From assembly GCF_900108515.1 (NCBI RefSeq), contig NZ_FNWW01000008.1:62001-126000 (forward strand): a stretch of 64,000 bases of DNA, read 5' to 3'. Source of the stretch: Halobacillus karajensis. GTDB taxonomy: Bacteria; Bacillota; Bacilli; Bacillales; Halobacillaceae. The notes beneath the pieces are model-generated. The model was not told the origin of the DNA, made no database searches, and saw only the letters and a list, made by a program, of their open reading frames with translations. This document shows positions 8,124 to 17,174 of the stretch, one piece after another. The position numbers and the translations under genes were made by a program. Within the stretch, counting starts at the first letter, position 1, and every line of letters begins with the position of its first letter.

Positions 8124-9695
8124 ATGAGTAAGTCTCTTCCAAACAATAAGCAATGGGACACTGAACGTTCTAGCATACCGCAATCTTCATCTCTCGAGAC
8201 AAATCTTTCTATGTTAAAAGAAACCTTTGATGTATGTGATGATATCGTTTTTCAACAAGCACAGTTCGGTAATCAATCGGGATGTTTAGTTTATCTGTCT
8301 GAAATGATTAACAAGGAGACATTAATTGAAATTGAGCAAGGTCTCTCTTCTTTAATACCTCAAAACCAACAGGAATCAAAGGAATCTGTTATTACGCTTA
8401 TTCATCGGCACTATCCATTTCAAAGTGAAAATGAAACGCAAGATCTTGCAATCATTGTTAAAAAAATCTTGTCTGGACATATCATTCTTCTTGTCGATGG
8501 AATAGAGCAAGTGTTTTTATTCTCTTCGGACAATCAAACCAATAGAACATGGACGGAATCAGATAGGGAACGCACCGTCCGTGGCCCTCAAGCAGGTTTT
8601 AGTGAAAGCATTCAAACAAATTTGAAGTTAATCCGCCAGAAAATACAAAATCCTAATTTAAAGGTTCGATATGTAACTCTTGGAAAACAAACCAATACGA
8701 AAATCAGTGTAGTATATATGGAGGGAATCGCTGATGAGGAAATCGTCCATGAGGTACATCAGCGATTATCGAACATTGACATTGACGGTGTTTTGGACAG
8801 CCATTATGTAGAATCGATGATCAAGGATTCTCCCCGTTCGCCTTTTCCGACTGTTTTTAATACCGCACGTCCTGATCGTGTCTGTGGCGGGTTATTAGAT
8901 GGTAAAGTGGCGGTCCTTATCGATGGTACGCCTTCTGCTTTAACGGCCCCTGCTATGTTTGTTGAGTTCCTTCATTCCAGTGAAGATTATTATGATACCT
9001 CTTTAATTTCGACTATTATTCGCTGGGTCCGCTTTTTGGGGCTTTTTGTTACTTTAATTCTTCCGGCCTTTTATGTGGGGATGATCATGTACCATCAGGA
9101 CTTATTACAATCCCCTTTCTTAATGCGTATTGTGGCCAATCGAGAAGCCTTACCGTATCCAGCTTTAGTTGAAGCTCTTTTTATGCTGCTGACGTATGAA
9201 TTACTTCGTGAAGCAGGGTTACGAATGCCGAAAATATTCGGTGGTCCTGTGGTAACTATTTTGGGACTCGTGCTTATAGGTCAGGCTGCTGTACAGGCAG
9301 GAATTGTTGGCCCTGTTATGGCTATTGTTGTTTCGGTAACAGCGTTAACGGCCTTTATTTTACCGAATTATGAATTCCATCAGGTTATCCGCTTTTGCGG
9401 GATTCCATTACTTTTATTGGCAGGATTTTTCGGTTTTATGGGGATTATTGTTGGTCTGATGTTTGGGTTAACCCATCTTGTCAGCCTGCGTTCCTTTGGT
9501 GTCCCTTACTTCTCTCCCGTTTCTCCTGCAAGAAAAGAAGGATGGAAAGATGTGTTCATAAGGGCACCATGGTGGGCCATGGAGACACGTGCTCCGGGAA
9601 TCGGAGTGGAGAATATGAACCGTTCAGGTGAAAATAATAGCGCTACCCCTCCCAAAACCGGCAAGGAGAATCGAGATGAAGAAAATGAAGGCTAA
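8124..9695 (+). CDS. Germinant receptor A subunit (second locus)
   Basis: This 523-residue GerAA-family protein has a hydrophilic N-terminal domain to about residue 285, with the PTVFNTARPDRVCGGLLDGKVAVLIDGTP block. A membrane domain follows, with EAGLRMPKIFGGPVVTILGLVLIGQAAVQAG and a polar tail. The ATG at 8124 is preferred over an upstream GTG at 8115 because GGAGG lies eight bases before it. It heads a plus-strand operon gerA-gerC-small gene-gerB, unlike the A-C-B order of the first locus. The two A subunits share family motifs but differ in their N-terminal regions, which suggests separate receptors. Confidence 0.92.
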   Translation: MSKSLPNNKQWDTERSSIPQSSSLETNLSMLKETFDVCDDIVFQQAQFGNQSGCLVYLSEMINKETLIEIEQGLSSLIPQNQQESKESVITLIHRHYPFQSENETQDLAIIVKKILSGHIILLVDGIEQVFLFSSDNQTNRTWTESDRERTVRGPQAGFSESIQTNLKLIRQKIQNPNLKVRYVTLGKQTNTKISVVYMEGIADEEIVHEVHQRLSNIDIDGVLDSHYVESMIKDSPRSPFPTVFNTARPDRVCGGLLDGKVAVLIDGTPSALTAPAMFVEFLHSSEDYYDTSLISTIIRWVRFLGLFVTLILPAFYVGMIMYHQDLLQSPFLMRIVANREALPYPALVEALFMLLTYELLREAGLRMPKIFGGPVVTILGLVLIGQAAVQAGIVGPVMAIVVSVTALTAFILPNYEFHQVIRFCGIPLLLLAGFFGFMGIIVGLMFGLTHLVSLRSFGVPYFSPVSPARKEGWKDVFIRAPWWAMETRAPGIGVENMNRSGENNSATPPKTGKENRDEENEG

Positions 9696-10968
9696 TAAAC
9701 GGATTCGTCTATTCCATTCGATGATACTGCTTGTTGCTCTTTTAACCCTTACTGGGTGTTGGAGTTCAGATGAAATCAATAATCTATCCACGATCACCCT
9801 CATCGGAATAGATGAAAATGATACCGGAGAAGTGGAGGTCACAGCAGTTATCGTCAAACCGCATACCCTTTTTGCTGAAACCGCTGTTGATGGCAGTGAA
9901 CAAAGCAAATTTCTGATTGAAACCACAACAGGTGAGAGCATTTTTGACGCGGTTAGTGATTTATCAAGCACGACTTCAGAGAGAATTTATTTTGGGCATG
10001 TCAATGCGATTGTGTTTGGAGAGCGAGCAGCACGCAAAAGAATGGTATCTTCCTTAGATTTCTTTAAAAGAGAAACTGATTTTCGGCCTAATACTAATGT
10101 ATTGGTGGCCCGAGGAAAGGCATCCCAATTGGTTCAAGCAACGCCTCACCTTAACGTGACATTAGGAATGGAATTGGAAGACTTGGTGCTTTCTAATAAA
10201 TATTCGGAAACGGATATGGTGGAGGATGTTACTCAATTTATGAAAGACCTTTCCAGTGATACCAAAGATCCGACAACAGGTATCATTAGTTCCGCAAAGC
10301 GACAAGGCGTCGATATTCATCTTACGGGGGCAAAAAATCATTCAGATACAAAAAAGAAAGAAGAAGAACCCTCAACAAACACGCAAGAAAATAGTCAACT
10401 ACAAATACCCGAAGCCATCAGTTTAAAAGAAACCGCTGTGTTTAAGGACGGTAAACTTAAAGGTATTCTCGATGAACGGGAAACACGCGGAGCCTTATTG
10501 GTAAAAGGGAAACTTAAAAATGAGGTTGTGGTTTTGAGTTGCGGATCAAGCCCTGAGGAAACCATCAGCTTGAATATCACTAACTCAGCATCGAAACTTA
10601 CTCCTCAATTCTCTGCAGGAGCTCCTCATATGGCTATAGGTATTCAAGTGGAAGCTGAAATTGGTCAATTGGCTTGTCCAGATTTTAATGTAGATCCCGG
10701 TCAAATCGACCGTTTAAACCAACAGCTTGAAAGCCTTGTTAAACAAGAAGTTACCCGTGTGCTGAACAAGGCTAAAAACCAATGGCAAACAGACATTTTT
10801 GGGTTTGGTCAAGAATTTTACCGAAAGTACCCGAAAGAGTGGAAGCAAATGGCTCCTGTTTGGAGAAATGGCATGCTTAAAAACATGAAAGTTGATCTCA
10901 GCGTCTCAGCAAATATATCACGTCACGGATTGCTCAAAGATCCTATAAAAGATAAGGAAGGAAAATAA
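9676..10968 (+). CDS. Germinant receptor C subunit lipoprotein (second locus)
   Basis: This 430-residue Ger(x)C protein starts at the ATG at 9676, overlapping the end of the A-subunit gene by 20 bases and preceded by AAGGAGA. The lipoprotein signal ends in LLTLTGCWSSDE. The C-terminal DIFGFGQEFYRKYPKEWKQM segment is the family signature. It carries a longer polar insert than the first C subunit (around residues 225-255, KKKEEEPSTNTQEN). Coupled translation with the A subunit is likely. Confidence 0.92.
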   Translation: MKKMKANKRIRLFHSMILLVALLTLTGCWSSDEINNLSTITLIGIDENDTGEVEVTAVIVKPHTLFAETAVDGSEQSKFLIETTTGESIFDAVSDLSSTTSERIYFGHVNAIVFGERAARKRMVSSLDFFKRETDFRPNTNVLVARGKASQLVQATPHLNVTLGMELEDLVLSNKYSETDMVEDVTQFMKDLSSDTKDPTTGIISSAKRQGVDIHLTGAKNHSDTKKKEEEPSTNTQENSQLQIPEAISLKETAVFKDGKLKGILDERETRGALLVKGKLKNEVVVLSCGSSPEETISLNITNSASKLTPQFSAGAPHMAIGIQVEAEIGQLACPDFNVDPGQIDRLNQQLESLVKQEVTRVLNKAKNQWQTDIFGFGQEFYRKYPKEWKQMAPVWRNGMLKNMKVDLSVSANISRHGLLKDPIKDKEGK

Positions 10969-10971
10969 CAG

Positions 10972-11184
10972 ATGGATCTTTTATTAAGTTTGCTTCTTAT
11001 TATATTAATTGTGCTTACCACAGGTACACACGTCTACTTTGTATGGAAAAGACATCAAAGAAAAATGTTATGTGCGCAACTTGGGATCATCGGTCTTGCG
11101 ATAATTTTAGGGGTGTGGACGATTTATGATCCTGCAAATCCTTCTATCTCCAAATGGTTAACTACATGGAGTCCCTTGAAGTAA
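10972..11184 (+). CDS. Small two-TM protein, candidate germinant receptor D subunit
   Basis: This 70-residue protein has two hydrophobic segments (about residues 3-22 and 35-51) joined by a basic loop (VWKRHQRK), with a short tail rich in P, N and S. It begins three bases after gerC stops and ends 20 bases before gerB starts, so it is part of the receptor operon. Small two-TM proteins of this size in or beside ger operons of several Bacillus species are described as D subunits that modulate receptor function. Assignment rests on size, topology and position, not on a sequence motif. Confidence 0.7.
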   Translation: MDLLLSLLLIILIVLTTGTHVYFVWKRHQRKMLCAQLGIIGLAIILGVWTIYDPANPSISKWLTTWSPLK

Positions 11185-11204
11185 ATAAAACGGAGGTACC
11201 AATC

Positions 11205-12306
11205 ATGATTGAAAAAGGAAGAATAAGTAATATTCAGGCAGCTATGCTGGCCATCACATCCTTAACGATCGTTGGCCATCTAATCTTGCTAACAGTGGTC
11301 TTCCAACACAGTAAACAGGATGCCTGGATTGCTGCTATAATGGGCACTATACTAGGGTTGGTTGGAATAATAACCTTAATTAAACTGTCTCAGCACTTTC
11401 CGGGTCTTACGTTAATTGAGATTTTATTTCAACACTTTTCATGGCCGGGAAAAATCATAGGTATCCTGTATCTGATTTATTTTTTTATCATGGTTACGTT
11501 AGGGGCACGATTGTTTGCGGAAGCTTACAAATTGATTTTTGAAGAGACACCGATGTGGGCGCTGGTTACCGTTATCGTGTTATTAACGACCTATATCGTG
11601 TACTTAGGGTTAGAAACCTTAGGTCGACTGAACCAAATCATGCTCCCTGTTTTAGTGATCATCGCGATAGCGGTCGTTTTCCTCACGATGGGCGAAAAAA
11701 AAGATTATACCAACTTGCTGCCAATAATGGGGAATGGAATGCTTCCTGTTACGCTCGGTTCTCTTTCAGTTATGGCTTGGTTTGGTGAATTTGTCATTTT
11801 GGGAATGGTTCTCCCTTATGTACAACAGCCAAAAAAAATTAGTTAAAACAGGGATAGGTGTCGCCCTAGTTACACTCATTTTCTTTCTTGGGCCGGTTAC
11901 AGGTCCCATTGCTTTATTCGGTGCCGAACAAGCTGCAAAAATGGCCTTTCCAACGTTTTCTGAGGTCCGTTATATTGAATCAGGGGAAGTTATCAATCGT
12001 TTTGATGCGATCGCGGTTCTTTTTTGGACGGTCGGTTTAATGATTCGAATCGCTCTGTTTTTTTACGGGTTAAGCTTAGGATTAGCGCAAGCTTTAAGGC
12101 TAACTACATACCAGCCCTTGGTCATTCCATTAGCTTGGCTGATTGGGATATGCACTATTATATATGCTGCCAATTACGCGGAGCTTAATGAATTTCTCTT
12201 TAAATCCTACGTTCCCCTGAATATTTTGATGGGGGCTATCATTCCAACTTTACTACTTTTGGTTTCAAAAGTATTTTTCCGTAATAATAAAGGGGACATC
12301 CGTTAA
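11205..12306 (+). pseudogene. Germinant receptor B subunit, frameshifted at an A8 tract
   Basis: The start ATG at 11205 follows GGAGGTACC. The first frame gives a GerAB-family protein to ...MVLPYVQQPKKIS and stops at 11846. The remaining 155 or so residues (KLVKTGIGVALVTLIFFLGP onward, to ...NNKGDIR) are in the next frame, ending at 12306. Removing one A from the eight-A run at 11831-11838 restores one reading frame of about 366 codons, the usual length. The break falls in the middle of the membrane domain. It could be a true null mutation, polymerase slippage that still yields some full-length protein, or a sequencing error. Confidence 0.85.
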
Positions 12307-12576
12307 GAGAATTGCTCCCCATTACATGATGTAAGAAAGAGCTTGAAATAGATATACTGTCATTCATTTTTTTATTTTATTCACCTTCCCAAAGTTTCAG
12401 GATATGAATGATTTTTTGGGGGTGAATGATAGAAATAACTTTAAATGACTAGGTATACCGGAAAAGTGTGCCATAACGTAAATAGGTAGAACTATATCCG
12501 GTGAGTTTTTATTAGACCATTCGAATGTGTTGTCCTGCCCTGCTAGTGTGCTATCATTTTAAAGACGATGATTGTT

Positions 12577-12603
12577 CGCCCTCCAAATATGGTGGGCGTT
12601 TTC
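12577..12603 (+). terminator. Rho-independent terminator
   Basis: Stem CGCCC-T-CC/GG-T-GGGCG with loop AAATAT, followed by TTTTC. It lies 270 bases after the ger operon. The rest of the 12307-12751 gap is AT-rich and shows nothing else I can name. Confidence 0.55.
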
Positions 12604-12751
12604 TATTTCCGTGAAATAGGATGGCTTTTATTTTCAATGTGAGGGTGAACATTGATAGTGATTCATAGCTTGAAGTTTAGTGATCGTTTTTATATTTCAT
12701 TAAATAGGGAGTCCTTCGAACATTATGATAATCAGGATGTGGTAGAAAATC

Positions 12752-13747
12752 ATGCTTAAAAAAATAGCTGGATTCATAGTATTTATTTCAATATGTGCAC
12801 TCCTATCGGGAAAAACGGCAATGGCAGAAGTGTATGAAGTTAAACCGGAGGATACACTTGCGACAATTTCAGATGAGTATGGAATCCCAGAAGATAAGAT
12901 CGTGAATAAAAACAAATTGCTATCAACTGCTCTTTGGCCAGGGCAACAGTTGGAAATACCTAGTAAGTCTGGGTTTGATGAAATAAAAGCCCCTTTTTTG
13001 ACTACGAGTAAACTTAGTAGTTCTTTACCTGAGTTATTCATCGGTCCGAGGGTTTCTTTAGCGAAATTAATTAGTAATTCTTTAGATAATGAAATGATTT
13101 ATATGGGGAATACCGATAAGAAAAGGATCGCTCTTACTTTTGATGATGGTCCAGAAGATACCTATACGCCACAAATTTTAGAAATCTTAAAGCAAAAAAA
13201 TGTGAAAGCTACATTCTTTGTGATGGGAGAACGTGTGACAGAGTATCCTGAACGATTGAAACAGATTCATGAGGAGGGTCACGTCATTGGGAATCACACA
13301 TGGGATCACCCGCATTTGCCCGAATTATCGGATCAGCAAATGCATGAGAATATAAAGGCTACCAGCGCTGAAATTGAGAAGGTCACCGGGGTTAAGCCAG
13401 ACTTGTTCCGACCACCATTTGGTGAAATAGAAGATCGACAAGCAGCCCTTTTAAGTGGGCAGGGCTACCGCTCCATTCTATGGACAGCCGATTCAAGAGA
13501 CTGGGAAGGGCTGCCCGCTGAAGAGATTGTATCAAGAGTGAAGCAAGATGCTCGCCCTGGAGTTATAGCCCTTCAACATAACTACCATGCATCGGGGCCA
13601 TTTGAAACGGTGGAAGCCTTGCCTCAAATCATTGATGAATTACGGGCAGAGGGCTATGAGTTTGTTACCGTTCCAAAACTCTTAGATGCAAAAGGTTCCC
13701 ATTCAAAAATAAATGCTTTCCAAAAAATAAACGCAATGAATCATTAA
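12752..13747 (+). CDS. LysM plus NodB-domain polysaccharide deacetylase, secreted
   Basis: This 331-residue protein has a signal peptide ending near AMA-25, one LysM domain (about 26-71, VYEVKPEDTLATIS...LWPGQQLEIP) and a NodB deacetylase domain (about 124-310). All five NodB motifs are visible: TFDDGPE (129-135), NHTWDH (181-186), RPPFGE (220-225), DSRDW (247-251) and LQHN (274-277). The two histidines and the aspartate bind the metal. It should remove N-acetyl groups from peptidoglycan or a secreted N-acetylglucosamine polymer outside the cell. LysM anchoring favours the wall. It precedes a glycan synthase and an LCP protein, which suggests a shared envelope polysaccharide role. Confidence 0.88.
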   Translation: MLKKIAGFIVFISICALLSGKTAMAEVYEVKPEDTLATISDEYGIPEDKIVNKNKLLSTALWPGQQLEIPSKSGFDEIKAPFLTTSKLSSSLPELFIGPRVSLAKLISNSLDNEMIYMGNTDKKRIALTFDDGPEDTYTPQILEILKQKNVKATFFVMGERVTEYPERLKQIHEEGHVIGNHTWDHPHLPELSDQQMHENIKATSAEIEKVTGVKPDLFRPPFGEIEDRQAALLSGQGYRSILWTADSRDWEGLPAEEIVSRVKQDARPGVIALQHNYHASGPFETVEALPQIIDELRAEGYEFVTVPKLLDAKGSHSKINAFQKINAMNH

Positions 13748-13861
13748 GATACGTTTGGAAAAGCGTTCGATCTATGGTGTAGGGAAAACCTTCACTTACG
13801 AGCACTTATTTTAGTAGCCGAAGGTTGGGTGAGGTTTGTTACTTATTAAAGGAGTGTTCTT

Positions 13862-15259
13862 TTGGAAATATTAATCATGGTTTTTTTCATATTAAGTGTT
13901 ACGTTTCCGGTGTTGCATTTATACCATTCTTTACCTTGGTTCCGTGAACCTAATGAAAGGTCTAATAACCGGGAGGCTGAACTGAAAAAGTGGATGATGG
14001 ATCATGAGCAGGAAGATGAAAAGGGGATAAGTATTTTAGTTCCTTGTTTTAATGAAACGGGGATTTTAGAAACGTCAATAGAGAATATGAAATCGTTACC
14101 TTATTCTCAACTAGAGGTGCTCTATATCAATGATGGTTCAACAGATGATACATTGAGGTATTTAGATGAAATGCTGCAGCTGAAACCATGTAAACTGTCT
14201 ACGGACGGGCAACTGTCTTATGAGCAGGTCAAAGAAACTTATCAATCTGAGCTTTACCCTAACATTTATGTTATAGATAAGGAAAATGGAGGAAAAGCCG
14301 ATGCCTTAAATGCTGGTGTCGACTATTCCAGGAATGAAATTACGATCACATTAGATGCAGACACTATTTTGGAAGATATGGCATTACCTGCGGTCAACGA
14401 CACTTTTAATGATGATGATGTGGTAGCTGCAGGGGGCATGGTTCATGTGTTGCAAGCAAAGTCCAAACATTCTTCGAATCGGTTGTCTTTACGTAAGACA
14501 AACATGTTGCTGCGCGTTCAAGTTCTGGATTTCCTAAAAGCCTTCTATATCTCAAAATTGTCACTGGTCCGCTTTAAAGGCTTGGCGGTGATCTCAGGTG
14601 CATTCGGTATTTTCAGAAAACAAGTGCTTCAGGATGTAGGGGGGTATCGAAAGACAATCGGAGAAGATATTGATATTACTCTGCGTATTCATGAATTTAT
14701 AGCGAAACATAAAAATTTCAAAATCTGCTTTATCTCCGATGCTGTCGGTTATACTGAATTGCCTGAAACATGGAAGGACTTAACGAAGCAGCGTTTACGC
14801 TGGCAGAAGGCCTATATTGATTGTATTATTCATTTTCGATCCTTCTTTGGGAAGACGATATTTTCAAAAGCCGTCTCCTTTTTTTATGTATTTGAGGCAT
14901 TCTTAATAGGTACCCTTGCTTCCTATATCATGACCGTAATCGTTATCGTAAATATGATAAATTCACCTCAAGATTTATTTTTGAGTTATGTGTTTTTCTA
15001 TATGTTCTGGATATTTCTATTCGGGGTGATCTATGATGTGGTAGCGATTAAGCAAGGGAAGCATTACGGGTTTACATTTAACCGGAAAGATGGATTCCGT
15101 CTATTTTCTGTCGTCATTTTTGATATTTTCGTTTATCGATTTGTCACTATGTATTTTGTCATGTACGGGAGTATTTCCTATTTCTTCAACAAAAAATGGA
15201 ACAAAGTTTCTCGGACAGGGCGGAAATATCATCATAAGGACAGTAAAAATGCGGCTTAA
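13862..15259 (+). CDS. Processive family-2 glycosyltransferase, membrane-bound (PgaC/IcaA-like)
   Basis: This 465-residue GT2 starts at TTG 13862 with AAAGGAGTG upstream. It has an N-terminal TM helix, a cytoplasmic catalytic domain with NDGSTDD (90-96), DAD (165-167), GED (267-269) and QRLRW (310-314, the QxxRW motif of processive synthases), then four or so C-terminal TM helices. It resembles the synthases of poly-N-acetylglucosamine and other beta-linked homopolymers. With the deacetylase upstream and an LCP protein downstream it probably makes and exports an envelope glycan. The sugar donor cannot be decided from the sequence. Confidence 0.85.
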   Translation: MEILIMVFFILSVTFPVLHLYHSLPWFREPNERSNNREAELKKWMMDHEQEDEKGISILVPCFNETGILETSIENMKSLPYSQLEVLYINDGSTDDTLRYLDEMLQLKPCKLSTDGQLSYEQVKETYQSELYPNIYVIDKENGGKADALNAGVDYSRNEITITLDADTILEDMALPAVNDTFNDDDVVAAGGMVHVLQAKSKHSSNRLSLRKTNMLLRVQVLDFLKAFYISKLSLVRFKGLAVISGAFGIFRKQVLQDVGGYRKTIGEDIDITLRIHEFIAKHKNFKICFISDAVGYTELPETWKDLTKQRLRWQKAYIDCIIHFRSFFGKTIFSKAVSFFYVFEAFLIGTLASYIMTVIVIVNMINSPQDLFLSYVFFYMFWIFLFGVIYDVVAIKQGKHYGFTFNRKDGFRLFSVVIFDIFVYRFVTMYFVMYGSISYFFNKKWNKVSRTGRKYHHKDSKNAA

Positions 15260-15318
15260 GCAAGGGAACACACCAACTACAAAGACAGGTTATAGGCTTG
15301 ATAGTGGAGGACTGGTTA

Positions 15319-16845
15319 ATGGGTAAAAAAGTTGTGCTTTTTATTTTAACCGCTTGTACAGTGTTAATTTTAGGGATCATCAGTTATGTCTTTCAGTTTA
15401 CTACTACGACCACCTCGAATATTGTTAAAGAGATCGACAGAAATGGGAAATTCGGAGATCGACAGGAAGAAATCAGCCTTATGGATGGGGATCCGGTATC
15501 TGTGTTAGTCATGGGGATGGATACGCGAGCAGGAAAACAAGGTGGACAGACGGATACATTAGTACTATTGACCATTAACCCTGACTCCAAGTCCGTTAAA
15601 ATGGTTAGTATTCCTCGCGATACGTATACAAAGATTGAAGGAGGAATAGACAAAATCAATAGTGCTTATGGGATTGGAAATGTAGAGATGACCATGAATT
15701 CTGTTGAAAATCTTTTAAATGTTCCGGTTGATTATTATATAGAAATAGATATGAAAGGCTTCACAGGGATTGTTGATTCTCTAGGTGGAGTGGAAGTAAA
15801 CAATGATTTTGAGTTTCGCACGGATCATTCAGATTTCACGGATGAAAATGTCCACTTTCCTAAAGGGAAACTTACGTTGGATGGGAAAGAAGCTTTATTG
15901 TATGCTCGAATGAGGAAGCTGGATCCAAGAGGAGACTTTGGTCGGCAAAAACGCCAGCGGCAAGTCATAGAATCTATATTGCATAAAGGATCCAATCTAT
16001 CTTCTGTTACAAAATTTGGCGAAATAGCTCAAGTGGTTGGAAAAAATGTAAACACAAACTTCAATCTTTTTGAACTTTGGATGCTTCAATCAAATTATAA
16101 AGAAGCGCAAGAAAATATAACCAGTTATGAAATCGCCGGAGAAGATAAAACGATAAAGGGAACGTACTATTATATGCCCGATAAGAAAGAACTCGATAGA
16201 ATTTCTACGGCCATGAAAAATCATTTAGAGATGAATGATCAGGATCCATATGCTGGAGAAGAAAAGAAACAAGATTCTGAGTCAAGAGAATCCAAAGAAG
16301 GAACATCAGAAGAAGCGGAAGAAATGGATGGAGAAGAATCCCGTAACGATCAAGAAGAATCGAATGAAGATAAAGAAAAAGAAGAGACAGATTCAATAAA
16401 GGGAGAAAACTCGAAGGGAGCGGAAGAAAGAAATACAGAGGGTTCTCAGGAAAAGCATGATCCACCCAATGAACAAAAGGAAACGGAAACCTTTGATTCA
16501 GAGGAAAAACCCGTTGAGAATAGCGGGGATCCGAATGTCGCTCAGGTCATTACCAAAAATTGGTCCCCAGTACCTACAAGCCAGGAGAACTATTCAGGAG
16601 TAAGTTTTGAAAAAGGTTCTCTCGATTGGGAAGAAATGACTGCAGCTATTTCAAAAGGGGCAGGATTACAGAAAAATGATATGATTGTATGGTGGGTAAG
16701 CGGGGAAGGTTTAAAGAAAGTGATTGGTACAGTGACTGATAAAGCACAAACCAATAACTATCGTGTTTATGTTTCATGGGTAGATGGTGCAGGATACAAA
16801 CCGACCAAAGTAGAAGTCCTTCATGAGAATGATCAGAAACGGTAA
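15319..16845 (+). CDS. LytR-CpsA-Psr (LCP) transferase fused to a C-terminal DUF1510 (YrrS-like) domain
   Basis: This 508-residue protein starts at the ATG at 15319, after GTGGAGGA. It has a TM helix (about 5-25) and an extracytoplasmic LCP domain (about 58-205) with GMDTR, TDTLVLLTI, SIPRDTY, KINSAYG and the basic ARMRKLDPRGDFGRQKRQRQ helix. LCP enzymes transfer polyprenyl-phosphate-linked glycans to peptidoglycan. After this comes a long acidic, low-complexity E/K/S/D linker (about 245-395) and a C-terminal block (NWSPVP...DWEEMTAAISKGAG...WWVSGEG...VYVSWVDGAGYKPTKVE) matching the DUF1510 domain of YrrS. The fusion is unusual. It ends the deacetylase-GT2-LCP set. Confidence 0.85.
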   Translation: MGKKVVLFILTACTVLILGIISYVFQFTTTTTSNIVKEIDRNGKFGDRQEEISLMDGDPVSVLVMGMDTRAGKQGGQTDTLVLLTINPDSKSVKMVSIPRDTYTKIEGGIDKINSAYGIGNVEMTMNSVENLLNVPVDYYIEIDMKGFTGIVDSLGGVEVNNDFEFRTDHSDFTDENVHFPKGKLTLDGKEALLYARMRKLDPRGDFGRQKRQRQVIESILHKGSNLSSVTKFGEIAQVVGKNVNTNFNLFELWMLQSNYKEAQENITSYEIAGEDKTIKGTYYYMPDKKELDRISTAMKNHLEMNDQDPYAGEEKKQDSESRESKEGTSEEAEEMDGEESRNDQEESNEDKEKEETDSIKGENSKGAEERNTEGSQEKHDPPNEQKETETFDSEEKPVENSGDPNVAQVITKNWSPVPTSQENYSGVSFEKGSLDWEEMTAAISKGAGLQKNDMIVWWVSGEGLKKVIGTVTDKAQTNNYRVYVSWVDGAGYKPTKVEVLHENDQKR

Positions 16846-16983
16846 GGTACAGACTTAGATAAGGTAGTTTTTACAAGGGATAGTCTGGGAATTTATTCCT
16901 GCCTTTTGGAGAAGAATGCCCTCTCCTGGTCATTACCCCTATTCGCTTGTGTGCTCTAAATTTAATAGTACTGGAATTTCAAT

Positions 16984-17026
16984 AAAAAACTTCTCCATAG
17001 TCCAAAGAACTATGGAGAAGTTTTTT
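16984..17026 (+). terminator. Rho-independent terminator
   Basis: Near-perfect stem AAAAAACTTCTCCATAG/CTATGGAGAAGTTTTTT. It closes the deacetylase-GT2-LCP transcription unit, and its A/T flanks would let it work in both directions. Confidence 0.8.
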
Positions 17027-17090
17027 ATTGGATAGGTTGCTTGAAGAGGGACTAAAAACGGATTTTTTTGAAATTTAACAATATTTAATC

Positions 17091-17148
17091 TTTACACGAT
17101 CGATTATCATGTTGTATAGTTATCATACAAATCATGATAACGCTTTCT
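17091..17148 (+). promoter_or_regulatory. SigA promoter with overlapping operator and cre site
   Basis: TTTACA (17091-17096), an 18-base spacer and TATAGT (17115-17120) form a good vegetative promoter. The inverted repeat TTGTAT-N7-ATACAA (17112-17130) covers the -10 box and start point and is a good operator candidate for the GntR/FCD regulator encoded second in the operon. TGATAACGCTTTCT (17135-17148) is, on the minus strand, a full match to the catabolite-response consensus WGWAANCGNTNWCA. It lies just downstream, where CcpA would block elongation. Carbon catabolite repression is therefore likely. Confidence 0.6.
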
Positions 17149-17174
17149 TTTTCGAGTGTTAAGGAGGTATGAAA

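Noticed and set aside
16050-16550. E/K/S-rich stretch of the LCP protein as a sequence repeat or assembly artefact
   Set aside because: Low-complexity but not a true repeat; the frame continues cleanly into a recognisable C-terminal domain.
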